Shown one piece after another: positions 42,693 to 50,910 of a stretch of DNA of 64,000 nt. The DNA comes from DASPMP01 sp035758925. GTDB lineage: Bacteria; Gemmatimonadota; Gemmatimonadetes; Gemmatimonadales; Gemmatimonadaceae. The stretch spans positions 1-64,000 of the forward strand of contig DASTVV010000115.1 in assembly GCA_035758925.1 (NCBI GenBank), given 5' to 3'. Within the stretch, counting starts at the first letter, position 1; every line of letters starts with the position of its first letter. Position numbers and translations under genes: made by a program. Below the pieces are notes generated by a model. That model was not told the origin of the DNA. It searched no databases and worked only from the letters and a program-made list of their open reading frames with translations.

Positions 42693-43948
42693 GGTCCCGG
42701 GGGCACGCTTGCGTGCCCGATCTCGTCCCGCAGCAGCAGCGCCTGAACAGGCTGTCCGGCTTCGATGCGCGCGCGATCCGGCGGTACGACGAGCAAGGCG
42801 TTGGCGCGGGCCATCGAGGAAAGCAGACCGGAGCCCTGTGGCCCGGTGAGCTTCGCCTCGAGACCATCCGCGCCGGCTTTGACCTCGGCCCGAAGAAAGT
42901 GTGTGAGGGGAGCCGCGATCGTGATGGTTTCCGCCGCTCGCACGGGGATGGCGCGCCGGAAGAGCAGTGCATGGCCCAGCATCTTCCGAATCGCGGGCCG
43001 AGCGAACAACTCGAACGTGACGAGCGTGGACACCGGGTTGCCGGGCAGGCCGAGCCACGGCGTTCCTCGCAGCAGCCCGAAGCCGACCGGTGCGCCAGGC
43101 CTGATGCGCACGCGCCAGAAACGGAGTGTCACACCCAGGTCGGCCAGCACGCGGCGAGTGAAGTCGAACGCACCGACGGACACGCCGCCGGTCGTGAGCA
43201 GCAGGTCGCAGTCGCATCCTTCCAGCCGCTCGCGGAGCTGAACGGGATCGTCGCCCACCGTGCCGAGCGGCACTGGTTCGGCTCCAGCCTCGCGAACGGC
43301 CGCTTCCAGGGTGTAGCTATTGGACGTCACGATCCTGGCGCCGGCCAGCACTTCGTCGAAGCGATCGACATCCACCAGCTCGTCGCCGGACGCCAGCACC
43401 GCCACGCGTGGTCGGCGCGTCACGCGAAGCGCAGAGCGGCCCACCGACGCCGCGAGACCGAGGTGTGCGGCGTGCAGCTCCGTGCCCGCACGAAGTGCGA
43501 TCTCTCCCTCGGCCAGATCCTCGCCGCGCGGACGCACGTTACGGAGCGCATCGCGTTCGCCGAAGACCCGGACGGAGGTCTCGCCCGCGTCGGTGTCTTC
43601 GACTCGAATCACGGAGTCGGCGCCCGCCGGAAGCGGTGCGCCCGTCATGATGCGCATCGCCTCGCCGCGCTCGAGCCGCCTCGCGCTTGCGGCGCCGGCG
43701 GCGATCGTGCCGACGACAGGTAGAATGCGGGGCGACGTCGACGTGGCACCCTGCACGTCCTCCGCGTGCACGGCGTAGCCGTCCATCGACGCGTTGTCCC
43801 ACGGCGGAAGGGCGAGTGGAGAGCGGACGTCCTCGGCCAATACCCTCCCAAGACATTGTTTCACCGCAACGTTTTCGGCCGCGAGCGGACCGACGTCGGC
43901 GAGTATCCGCTCGCACGCCTCCGCGACGGAGAGCGGCGTCTCGCTCAG
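42689..43948 (-). CDS. moeA: Molybdopterin molybdenumtransferase MoeA
   Basis: The protein has 419 residues. Typical segments are LPPWDNASMDGYAVHA, GEAMRIMTGAPLPAGADSVI, VLASGDELV and the molybdopterin-binding stretch LLLTTGGVSVGAFDF, then LRGTPWLGLPGNPVSTLV. MoeA inserts molybdate into adenylated molybdopterin. No ATG, GTG or TTG fits the expected N-terminus. The best start is a CTG at 43948, overlapping the TGA of the upstream gene, with GGAG seven bases before it. The stop shares CTAG with the convergent EtfD gene. mobA lies two genes upstream. Confidence 0.9.
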   Translation of the reverse strand: MSETPLSVAEACERILADVGPLAAENVAVKQCLGRVLAEDVRSPLALPPWDNASMDGYAVHAEDVQGATSTSPRILPVVGTIAAGAASARRLERGEAMRIMTGAPLPAGADSVIRVEDTDAGETSVRVFGERDALRNVRPRGEDLAEGEIALRAGTELHAAHLGLAASVGRSALRVTRRPRVAVLASGDELVDVDRFDEVLAGARIVTSNSYTLEAAVREAGAEPVPLGTVGDDPVQLRERLEGCDCDLLLTTGGVSVGAFDFTRRVLADLGVTLRFWRVRIRPGAPVGFGLLRGTPWLGLPGNPVSTLVTFELFARPAIRKMLGHALLFRRAIPVRAAETITIAAPLTHFLRAEVKAGADGLEAKLTGPQGSGLLSSMARANALLVVPPDRARIEAGQPVQALLLRDEIGHASVPPGP

Positions 43949-45468
43949 TTGCGGGCTCCGGCCTGCTGTGTGACACCGGCAGCGCGAGTCATCGGCCCAC
44001 CGATGCGAAGCCGCGACAGCCGAACCGCGACGCTGTCCTGCACGCGCGTGATGTACGACGTCGGCACCAGGTAGTTGTTGCACAGGACGCTGAACAGGAG
44101 CACGCGTCCTTGCGCCGTCGACACATAGCCGGACAGCGATCGCACGCTGTTGAGCGTTCCCGTCTTTCCGCGCACGTTGCCTTCGGCCATCGTGCCGCGC
44201 ATGCGGCTGCGCAGCGTGCCGTCGACGCCCGCAACCGGCATCGCATCGAAGTACACCTGGAAGTGCGGGCCGCGGCGCATGGCGTCGAGCACATGAATGA
44301 TGGTTTCGGGCGACACCAGGTCCTGGCGCGAAAGCCCGCTCCCGTCCATCACCTGGAAGCCGCCGGGATCGGCTCCCCAGGCGCGCAGATGCTCGCCCAC
44401 GATCCGGCGCGCAGCGCGCTCGCTTCCCGTGTCGGTCCGCTGCAGCGCGACGGTCCGGAACAACATCTCTCCGATCTGATTCTGTGACGGCTTCATGAAC
44501 GACGGCAGAATCCGCGCGAGCGGCGGCGATCGGAGCACGAACACGGTGTCCGCTGGCGAGGCCGGAGCGGCGTACACGGAGTCTGCCACCGTGATTCCGC
44601 GATCGACGAGCGCTTCGCGCAGCGCGGCGAGATATGCCTCGGACACATCGCGGAAAGTGACCTCCACCGTCGTGGTGTCACCGACCGGGATGGTGCCGCT
44701 GAGCACGACTTCGCCCGTGACGCTGTCCTTCACTGCGTCCAGCCGTGGAACGGAATCGCGACCGGTGCCTCGGGCGGCAGTCGTGGCCGTGATCCGCAGG
44801 CGCGGAAACGTCTTCGCGGGTGAGGTCCGCGCGCGCGGCGGCTCGCCGACTCGCTCCGCGCCATGCACGTGGATCTCGGCGAAGCCTTCGTTGAACAGCA
44901 GCTCGTCGATCTTGGCGCCGTACGAGTAGTCGAGGTCCTCCCAGTTCCAGGCGGTCCCGGCGTTGGCATCGGGGAACGCATTGCCGCCGGCCAGGACGCG
45001 CCCCCGCACGCGCCGCAGCCCACGCGCCCACAGCGAGTCCGCGACGGCGCGCAGCGGCACCATTGCATCGCCCAGCGAGTTATCACTCACGCTCGGGTCG
45101 CCGCGCCCGGCCACAACGAGGTCGCCGTCCAGGACGCCAGCGCGAATCTGCCCACGCGCGATCAGTGGCGTGGCGAAGCGGAAGTCCGGGCCGAGGACGT
45201 CCAACGCCACCGCCGAGGTGAGAATCTTCATGTTCGACGCCGGAACCAGGAGCTTACCGGCGTCCCTCGAGTACAGCGTGTCCCTGGCTTCCGGATCGAC
45301 GATGAGCACGCCCCAGCGTGCCTGCCGCGTGTCCGGCGCCGCGAGCATCGAGTCGATGGCTTGGCGCAGCGCTTCCCCATCGTCGCGAGACGGAGCGGGC
45401 CCCAGACGAGCTGGCGCGCACGCGGCCGCACCGAACAACACCAGGACCCGCCAGTGGGCGCTCCGCAT
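43945..45468 (-). CDS. dacB: D-alanyl-D-alanine carboxypeptidase/endopeptidase (PBP4, S13)
   Basis: The protein has 507 residues with a signal peptide (about 1-18). The S-x-x-K motif is SNMK at residues 78-81, DGSGLSR is in the place of S-x-N, and GKTGTL is the K-T-G box near residue 440. A long inserted domain between the first two motifs is typical of the class C PBP4 family. It trims or cleaves peptidoglycan cross-links in the periplasm. A Shine-Dalgarno GGAG lies ten bases before the ATG. Its stop overlaps the CTG start of moeA, which is an odd pairing of functions. Confidence 0.93.
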   Translation of the reverse strand: MRSAHWRVLVLFGAAACAPARLGPAPSRDDGEALRQAIDSMLAAPDTRQARWGVLIVDPEARDTLYSRDAGKLLVPASNMKILTSAVALDVLGPDFRFATPLIARGQIRAGVLDGDLVVAGRGDPSVSDNSLGDAMVPLRAVADSLWARGLRRVRGRVLAGGNAFPDANAGTAWNWEDLDYSYGAKIDELLFNEGFAEIHVHGAERVGEPPRARTSPAKTFPRLRITATTAARGTGRDSVPRLDAVKDSVTGEVVLSGTIPVGDTTTVEVTFRDVSEAYLAALREALVDRGITVADSVYAAPASPADTVFVLRSPPLARILPSFMKPSQNQIGEMLFRTVALQRTDTGSERAARRIVGEHLRAWGADPGGFQVMDGSGLSRQDLVSPETIIHVLDAMRRGPHFQVYFDAMPVAGVDGTLRSRMRGTMAEGNVRGKTGTLNSVRSLSGYVSTAQGRVLLFSVLCNNYLVPTSYITRVQDSVAVRLSRLRIGGPMTRAAGVTQQAGARN

Positions 45469-45510
45469 TGCTGCGAATCTCCGTTGAGGCTGTCGAAACT
45501 GCGGGAGAAT

Positions 45511-46125
45511 CTACTCCGTGGCCGCCATGGCGCGCGCGCGCGTCAGATCGTCCAGCGAGTTGACGCTGAAGAACAGCCGCCTGGCGTCGCCGACCCTCGC
45601 CACCTCGGCCGCGCGGAGCAGCCGCACGCGAGGGAGCTGACGGATGAAGTCCCGAGCCGCGCCGCCACCCGCTTCGAAGAATGCGGCAAGCGCGGGGCGC
45701 ACTCGAGCCGCGTAGCGGGCGCAGAAGGGTTCGAATCCATACGGAGAATCGCTCTCGGGGAGTGCGACGTCGGCGTCGTCCGCACGCCCTGCCAGATCGA
45801 GCGCGCGGAGAATCGAGTCACTCACGAACGGCATGTCCCACGCGACTACGAGCGCATCGCGTCCGCCCGCCAGAGCTGCCTCGACGCCGGCGAGGCCACC
45901 GGCCCCCTCATAGCGGTCGCGCACCACCGACACTCGCGGAAGCCATGATGCGGCTGCGGGGTCGTTGGCGACCAGTACGAGGTCGGTCGTGACCTGACGC
46001 AGCGCTCCCGCGACACGATCGATGATGCGGCGTCCGCCCACCAGCTCGAGCCCTTTGGGTGCGCCGCCCATTCGGCGGCTGCCACCTCCAGCCAGCACGA
46101 CGCCGACTGGAGCGGAAGAGCTCAG
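45511..46125 (-). CDS. mobA: Molybdenum cofactor guanylyltransferase MobA
   Basis: The protein has 204 residues. The nucleotide-binding start VGVVLAGGGSRRMGGAPKG is followed by VVAWDMPFVSD, with the metal-binding Asp, which fits MobA. It links GMP to molybdopterin. The expected N-terminus begins just before VGVVLAGG, where no ATG exists. A CTG at 46125 overlaps the TGA of the upstream fdhE-like gene, and AGGGGA lies eight bases before it, so CTG is the likely start. A GTG a few codons later would cut into strand one. It ends 42 bases before the PBP4 gene. Confidence 0.87.
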   Translation of the reverse strand: MSSSAPVGVVLAGGGSRRMGGAPKGLELVGGRRIIDRVAGALRQVTTDLVLVANDPAAASWLPRVSVVRDRYEGAGGLAGVEAALAGGRDALVVAWDMPFVSDSILRALDLAGRADDADVALPESDSPYGFEPFCARYAARVRPALAAFFEAGGGAARDFIRQLPRVRLLRAAEVARVGDARRLFFSVNSLDDLTRARAMAATE

Positions 46126-46994
46126 ATGCGCAGTCCCCTGCGCTCGGCGGCGGCGTCGAGCTCGACGGTGAGCGCGCGCTCGATGATCGGCGACTGCATC
46201 CCCTCGCCGCGACGCTCCTTGATGTAGCGCGCGCACGCGTGGCACACGAGCAGCTCGTACCCAAGGTCCAGCGCGTCCACCCGAACGAAGGTGGGACCGC
46301 GCGTCGCCTCGCAGCCCAGGCAACCCAGCGTCGGCGCCTGCCACTGCGTGTCACAGCGCGCACAGATGAGCGTCCGCCCGCCGCTGGATCGCACGGCAAG
46401 GTCAGGCGGCCCGCCGCAACATGGGCAGGTGGGGCGCTTCCACTCGCCGAACGGCACGCCGCGGCTTGCCTGCGACGCGGCGCTGCGAAGGATGGCGTTG
46501 CCAACGAGCGCGGCGGCGCGAAGGGCCAGGCGTCGCCCGGCATCGCTGGAGCCACGCTCACCCACGAGCCACGCCTTGAGCAGCGGCTGCGCGATCGCGT
46601 AGCCGCTGCGAAACGATTCCAGCTCGCGTGGCGATGCCATGCCGCACATCTCGAACGCCGTGGCCATCTTGGCGAGACTGGCGTCGAGATCGCCGGCACC
46701 CCGCAGCACTTCGTTGGGATCGAACGCGACCCTGCCGTTCGTCAGATTCGATCGCGCGCGGCGCACCCGCGCTGGCGTCAGGCGAAACCGACCCAACTCC
46801 GTGTGCAGCCGAACCAATGGCCCAAGCTCATCGGCCAATGCGGTTGGTGCCGCGTCGCGCGAGACGGTCTTTGTAGTAGTCACTCGGAGGTCGTCCGGCG
46901 CACAGAGTTGTTCGTGATCGCGGTTTCCACACCTGATGAAGAACGAACCCCGGCTCAGGTCACGACCGGCAAAAACTGCCGCATCGGCGATCAT
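46122..46994 (-). CDS. FdhE-like formate dehydrogenase accessory protein
   Basis: The protein has about 290 residues. The C-terminal half contains four CxxC pairs (CPCC, CARC, CLGC, CHAC), the rubredoxin-like pattern of FdhE, embedded as TCPCCGGPPDLAV and LLVCHACARYIK. FdhE is needed for maturation of formate dehydrogenase. I choose the ATG at 46994, which overlaps the TGA of the PTPS-like gene; a GTG at 46883 is the other option. No formate dehydrogenase gene is in the window. It lies directly before mobA (CTGA overlap), consistent with a molybdo-enzyme operon. Confidence 0.82.
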   Translation of the reverse strand: MIADAAVFAGRDLSRGSFFIRCGNRDHEQLCAPDDLRVTTTKTVSRDAAPTALADELGPLVRLHTELGRFRLTPARVRRARSNLTNGRVAFDPNEVLRGAGDLDASLAKMATAFEMCGMASPRELESFRSGYAIAQPLLKAWLVGERGSSDAGRRLALRAAALVGNAILRSAASQASRGVPFGEWKRPTCPCCGGPPDLAVRSSGGRTLICARCDTQWQAPTLGCLGCEATRGPTFVRVDALDLGYELLVCHACARYIKERRGEGMQSPIIERALTVELDAAAERRGLRI

Positions 46995-47413
46995 TCCTGG
47001 CGGAACGAACACCGCAACGTGGCATCCTCAGCCACGGTGACCTCAGTAACAACGACGCTTTTTCCAAGCGTCGCGCGCAGCCGCTCGAAGATGAAACGCG
47101 CCAGGTTCTCGCCAGTCGGGATGAGCTTGCCGTCCGCGAACTCGGGCACGTCGAGATTGATGTTCCGATGATCGAAGCGGTCGCTGATCTCGCGCGCGAG
47201 CACGGCGTCCAGCGCAGCGAGGTCGACGCAAAACCCGGTGCGGGGATCGATGTCGCCGCGGACGGTCACGTCACACGTGTACGTGTGTCCGTGGAAGCTG
47301 GGACGCGCGCACAAACCGAACGTGCGCTCGTTCTCCTCGTCGCTCCATTCGGGGCGGCGATAGCGATGCGCGGCACTGAACGAGACCCGGCGTGTGAGGA
47401 GAGCGGACGCCAT
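46991..47413 (-). CDS. 6-pyruvoyltetrahydropterin synthase/QueD family protein
   Basis: The protein has 140 residues. Zinc His residues are in SAAH and HGH, and the catalytic Cys in LCARPSFHGH. The spacing C-x5-HGH is that of PTPS enzymes rather than the C-x3-HGH of E. coli QueD. FDHRNINLDVPEFADGK and PTGENLARFI also resemble PTPS. It could make a pterin or the queuosine precursor. It lies first in the coupled run with the fdhE-like and mobA genes, and molybdopterin is also a pterin, but that link is inference. Confidence 0.85.
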   Translation of the reverse strand: MASALLTRRVSFSAAHRYRRPEWSDEENERTFGLCARPSFHGHTYTCDVTVRGDIDPRTGFCVDLAALDAVLAREISDRFDHRNINLDVPEFADGKLIPTGENLARFIFERLRATLGKSVVVTEVTVAEDATLRCSFRQE

Positions 47414-47422
47414 CCCGTGAAG

Positions 47423-47950
47423 CTAATGATCCTCGCCGGGCGACGGTCCAGCATTGGGCCCTTCGAGGCCCGGCCCCTCCAGGCCTTCCTGCGTCGACGA
47501 CTCAGGCGGCACCCAGGGCGTGCCGTCCGCGATCGCCTTTCCGATGTCGGTCGTTCCGAACATCCGGGCGTCGAGGTCCTCCTTCACGTCGTCGGCTTCG
47601 GGATCCATCGGCACTGGGCGGTCGCCGAGCAGCAGACCGGATTCGCGGTCCTCTTCCACGAGGTGATCGAAGATCTCCATCGGTGTCTCGGCGCGATGGA
47701 TGGCCTGTACCACCAGGTCGTTGGTCACATCCGTGAGGCCCAGGACGTCCGTGAGAACATGCTCCGCGACACGCCGCTCGTAATCCGTCCCGACGCGCCC
47801 TTCGAGGGTCACGCGGCCCGCGTCGACCTTCACCGTGATGTAATCGACGTCGAGGCCATTGTTCGCGCGCAACTGTGCGCGGATCAGGTCTCGCAGCTCG
47901 CCATCGTCCAGGTCATCGATGTCGTGGATCCGCTCGAACTCGTTGGCCAT
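47423..47950 (-). CDS. BON-domain protein
   Basis: The protein has 175 residues. Residues about 15-85 form a BON domain, with DLIRAQLRANNGLDVDYI, VTLEGRVGTDYERRVAEHVL and DVTNDLVVQ, which is the usual phospholipid- or membrane-associated fold. The C-terminal part is acidic and Pro/Gly-rich, ending GPSPGEDH. No signal peptide is visible, so it may be cytosolic. AGGTGA precedes the ATG at 47950. It is nine bases upstream of the PTPS-like gene and may be in the same transcript. Confidence 0.85.
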   Translation of the reverse strand: MANEFERIHDIDDLDDGELRDLIRAQLRANNGLDVDYITVKVDAGRVTLEGRVGTDYERRVAEHVLTDVLGLTDVTNDLVVQAIHRAETPMEIFDHLVEEDRESGLLLGDRPVPMDPEADDVKEDLDARMFGTTDIGKAIADGTPWVPPESSTQEGLEGPGLEGPNAGPSPGEDH

Positions 47951-48010
47951 CGCGCTTCACCTCGTGCTCGCGACTGGCGTCGGGCGCCGCGCCGCGAGCG
48001 GAAGCGCGCG

Positions 48011-48727
48011 CTACCTGGAGAACAGGTACGAAAGGCCGATCGTGAACCCCGGATTGTTCAACCAGGTCGACCTCGACTTCGTTGCATTCAGAATCGTCGA
48101 GTTGTCGGGGGCGAGCTGGAAGTACGTGTCCGGATACTTCACGGAGTACAGGTGGTTGAGCAGGTCGGCGCGGACCTGATAGCGCCCTCCGGGAAGCCAC
48201 CTGATGCCCGCACCCCACGTGAATGCAAAGCGGGTGCCGAATGCGAAGTCACCGACGTCCGGCTCCGTGTGAAAATCGCTGGCGAGTCCCAACCCCAGCT
48301 TCAGTTCGGGTACCAAACGGTAGAAGCTTCGAGCGCCCGTGAGGCTCATCGCGAAGCCGGCGTCGAACAGGTACAGCGGCCAGCGGAACGTGCCGATCGA
48401 CTTGCAGTTCGCCACCGTGGGAGTGCAGGTCGAGTTGCGCTCCGGATCCAGCACGTCGCGCTCGGAGGAGACACGGGCGACGGAAAAATTCAGGTTCGCC
48501 GGGCCGCTTGGCCGCCACTGATACAGGGCACCCGCCATGGGTCCGCGCTGCGGAACGACACCGGCCGGATCGTGCCGCGCCAGGTAATAACCGCTGAACA
48601 GCGTGATCTCATGCGACTCGACGAGGTCACGATAAGGACTGGTCTGCGGGTTGTGGCCAACCTGCGCGTCCAGCGTGGAACCGACGCAAAGCACCGCCAG
48701 CACGGCGGCGAAGCCGTGATACGTCAT
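48011..48727 (-). CDS. Exported barrel-like protein, unknown function
   Basis: The protein has 238 residues with a signal peptide ending LDAQ (about residue 21). The rest is strand-rich with aromatic residues and Gly, and ends IGLSYLFSR, typical of a small outer-membrane barrel. A Cys pair occurs near the middle in STCTPTVANCKS and may be a disulfide. Its ATG overlaps the stop of gpmI (ATGA, 48724-48727), so the two are coupled, although their functions are unrelated. Confidence 0.75.
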   Translation of the reverse strand: MTYHGFAAVLAVLCVGSTLDAQVGHNPQTSPYRDLVESHEITLFSGYYLARHDPAGVVPQRGPMAGALYQWRPSGPANLNFSVARVSSERDVLDPERNSTCTPTVANCKSIGTFRWPLYLFDAGFAMSLTGARSFYRLVPELKLGLGLASDFHTEPDVGDFAFGTRFAFTWGAGIRWLPGGRYQVRADLLNHLYSVKYPDTYFQLAPDNSTILNATKSRSTWLNNPGFTIGLSYLFSR

Positions 48728-50280
48728 GACCGCACCGCAACCATCTCTGCCTGTCTCAGATCCATTCCAGTCATCTCCGGCGGCCGCTCGAGACCGAGCA
48801 GGCGCAAAACCGTTGGCCCAACGTCACACAATGCGCCACCGTTGCGCAGCGGGCGGTCCCCATCGGGATCGACCACGACGAGCGGAACCGGGCTCGTGGT
48901 ATGCGCGGTGTGCGGGCCACCGGTCGCAGGGTCAATCATCAACTCGCAGTTCCCGTGGTCCGCAGTGATGAGTAATCGGGCGCCGCCCTTTTCGGCAGAC
49001 GTCATCACGCGCGCAAGGCACCGGTCCACGGTTTCCACGGCGGCGATCGTGGCGGGTAAGGAACCCGTATGACCCACCATGTCGCCGTTGGCGTAGTTGC
49101 AGAGGATGAAGTCGTGCTGCCCGGCGTCGATGGATTGACAGAGCACCTCGGTCACGCCTTCCGCGCTCATCTCGGGTGCCAAATCGTACGTGGCCACCTT
49201 CTGGCTCGGCACCAGCAAGCGCTCCTCGCCGGGGAAGGGGTGCTCGATGCCGCCGTTGAAGAAGTAGGTCACGTGGGCGTACTTCTCGGTCTCCGCCGTA
49301 CGGAACATCGTCATGCCCGACTTTGACACCACTTCGGCGACGATGTTCGCCATCGACTGAGGAGGAAATGCCACCGGCAGCTGGTGTGAGCGCCGATCGT
49401 AGGATGTCATCGTGACCACATGCAGCGACGGCCGGTTGCTCACGTCGAACTCGGCGAACCCGTCCTCGGTGAGAGCGCGGACGATCTGCCGCATCCGGTC
49501 CGCACGGAAGTTGAAGCAGATCAGCGCGTCGCCGTTGCGCATCGGAGCCACCGGGCGACCGTCCTGGACGATGACGCTTGGCTCGATGAACTCGTCGGTG
49601 ACGCCGCGATCGTACGAAGCCCTGATCATCGCCAGCGGATCAGTTCCCTGCGGGCCTGACCCATCGACCGCTACGCGATACCACTTTTCGCAGCGGTCCC
49701 AGCGCTTGTCGCGATCCATTCCGTAGTAGCGCCCACCCAGGCTGGCGACCACCGCACGATCGCGTGCATGCGCAAGCAGCTCCTGCATGTACCCGTAGCC
49801 GGACTGCGGCATGGTGTCGCGGCCGTCCATGAGCGCGTGAATCGCGACCCTTGGCGCGCCGCATCGTTCGGCAAAGTCAATCAGCGCGAGGAGGTGCTTG
49901 TCGAAGGCATGCACGCCTCCTTTGCCTATCAGGCCCATCAAGTGGAGCGTGCCGTTGTTTCGCTTGACTCGCTCGCAGGCTTCGACGAAGGCAGGGTTGC
50001 TGAGGAAGCTGCCGTCCTGGATCGCCTGGTTGATGCGGACGAGGTCCTGCATGACCACGCGGCCAGCGCCGAGGTTCAGGTGCCCGACTTCGCTGTTTCC
50101 CATCTGGCCTTCGGGTAGCCCCACCGCCAGGCCGGATGCCTCGAGAAGTGTACGGGGGGCACGGGACCAAAGTCGGTCCCAGGTCGGGGTGTTGGCGAGT
50201 GCGATGGCATTGCCCTCGCGCTCCGGCCGGTAACCCCAGCCGTCGAGGACGATGAGCGCGACGGGTCGGCGGGGCGGCAT
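48724..50280 (-). CDS. gpmI: 2,3-bisphosphoglycerate-independent phosphoglycerate mutase
   Basis: The protein has 518 residues. VALIVLDGWGYRPEREGNA opens the metal-binding phosphatase domain, and catalytic Ser63 is in MGNSEVGHLN. Later motifs are ALMDGRDTMPQSG, NFRADRMRQI, CNYANGDMVGHTG and ITADHGNCELM, all standard for GpmI. It interconverts 3- and 2-phosphoglycerate in glycolysis. The ATG at 50280 gives the family N-terminus; no clear Shine-Dalgarno is present. It is the first gene on the minus strand beside a long gap. Confidence 0.95.
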   Translation of the reverse strand: MPPRRPVALIVLDGWGYRPEREGNAIALANTPTWDRLWSRAPRTLLEASGLAVGLPEGQMGNSEVGHLNLGAGRVVMQDLVRINQAIQDGSFLSNPAFVEACERVKRNNGTLHLMGLIGKGGVHAFDKHLLALIDFAERCGAPRVAIHALMDGRDTMPQSGYGYMQELLAHARDRAVVASLGGRYYGMDRDKRWDRCEKWYRVAVDGSGPQGTDPLAMIRASYDRGVTDEFIEPSVIVQDGRPVAPMRNGDALICFNFRADRMRQIVRALTEDGFAEFDVSNRPSLHVVTMTSYDRRSHQLPVAFPPQSMANIVAEVVSKSGMTMFRTAETEKYAHVTYFFNGGIEHPFPGEERLLVPSQKVATYDLAPEMSAEGVTEVLCQSIDAGQHDFILCNYANGDMVGHTGSLPATIAAVETVDRCLARVMTSAEKGGARLLITADHGNCELMIDPATGGPHTAHTTSPVPLVVVDPDGDRPLRNGGALCDVGPTVLRLLGLERPPEMTGMDLRQAEMVAVRS

Positions 50281-50433
50281 TGGGGCAAATGTACCAGTGC
50301 CGATTTGCGAGACCAAGCCGGACGCGCCCGAAGAACCTATCCGGTGGCGCCGCACTCCTCGGGAAGCTGCGAGGCGGCTTCAGTGCCACCGAGCTTGGGT
50401 TAACCTGCCACCGAGCGTCGGCTTCCGTACCGA

Positions 50434-50453
50434 CTGATCGTTCGATCAGTTTT
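50434..50453. promoter_or_regulatory. Inverted repeat CTGATCG-TT-CGATCAG with T run
   Basis: The two 7-base arms (50434-50440 and 50443-50449) pair perfectly and are followed by TTTT. With a two-base centre it is more like a dyad operator than a terminator loop. It may bind a regulator of gpmI or of the plus-strand genes. Confidence 0.4.
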
Positions 50454-50516
50454 GTGCGGTGTTTTGGAACATTCACGCGGAACCAAGCCAAACACATGGT
50501 GTATTGGCGCGGCGCT

Positions 50517-50542
50517 AACCAGTCGATCAGCATTGACTGGTT
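50517..50542. other. Inverted repeat AACCAGTC...GACTGGTT
   Basis: Two perfect 8-base arms (50517-50524 and 50535-50542) enclose a ten-base loop. It is in the gap before the small ORF at 50629. It could form an RNA hairpin or be a binding site. Confidence 0.4.
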
Positions 50543-50628
50543 TCTGTGAGCGACGACACCGAGGGGTTGGTTTTTCGCGGCTAAATTGCTGGCGTCGTTG
50601 AAGTTCAGTGGGTTGCTAGGGAGGTATA

Positions 50629-50910
50629 ATGGAGCGCCTAGAATCCGCGCCGTCCCACCGGGGCGGCCACGTTTCGTTTGCAGCGCCTAGATGCGCTGGC
50701 GGCGATATCAATGGCTGTCCAATTGTCGAGGTCGTTCGAGGGTTCTGGCCGGGTTCGGCTGAAGGTGTTACTTCAGTGGCCCTCTCCGCTGAGCAATTCG
50801 AAAAGCAGGGAGCCCTGGTTCGTCGTATGGGGGACGTATTTCTGGACCACGGGGATGGGGGACTTATGGACCACCTTATCCAGTACGGTCAGTGGGGGAT
50901 AGCTGCTTGA
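50629..50910 (+). CDS. Possible small protein (93 aa), unknown
   Basis: A perfect GGGAGG stands six bases before the ATG at 50629. The frame ends in a TGA that overlaps the TTG start of the peptidase downstream (TTGA, 50907-50910), just like other coupled genes in this window. Against it, third-position GC is only about 58 percent by my count, well below its neighbours, and no domain or signal peptide is visible. It has two Cys residues (CAGGDINGC) and an acidic-to-neutral C-terminus. It may be a true small gene, a recent acquisition, or a leader whose translation controls the next gene. Confidence 0.4.
   Translation: MERLESAPSHRGGHVSFAAPRCAGGDINGCPIVEVVRGFWPGSAEGVTSVALSAEQFEKQGALVRRMGDVFLDHGDGGLMDHLIQYGQWGIAA

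Larger units (their letters stand above)
50281..50628. other. Long non-coding gap between gpmI and the possible small ORF
   Basis: No convincing gene is seen here. The right part is less GC-rich than its surroundings. It has an 11-base direct repeat TGCCACCGAGC (50384-50394 and 50406-50416) and two inverted repeats, listed separately. It must hold the gpmI promoter on the minus strand and a promoter for the plus-strand genes, but I could not assign either with confidence. Confidence 0.6.

Noticed and set aside
47168..49072. 634-codon plus-strand frame spanning four minus-strand genes
   Set aside because: It crosses QueD, BON, envelope protein and gpmI genes, all with recognisable features, and has no motif of its own.
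50598..50630. TTGAAG and TATAAT as a promoter before the 93-codon ORF
   Set aside because: Spacing is 21 bases, and TATAAT overlaps the ribosome site and start codon of the ORF, so it is more likely chance.
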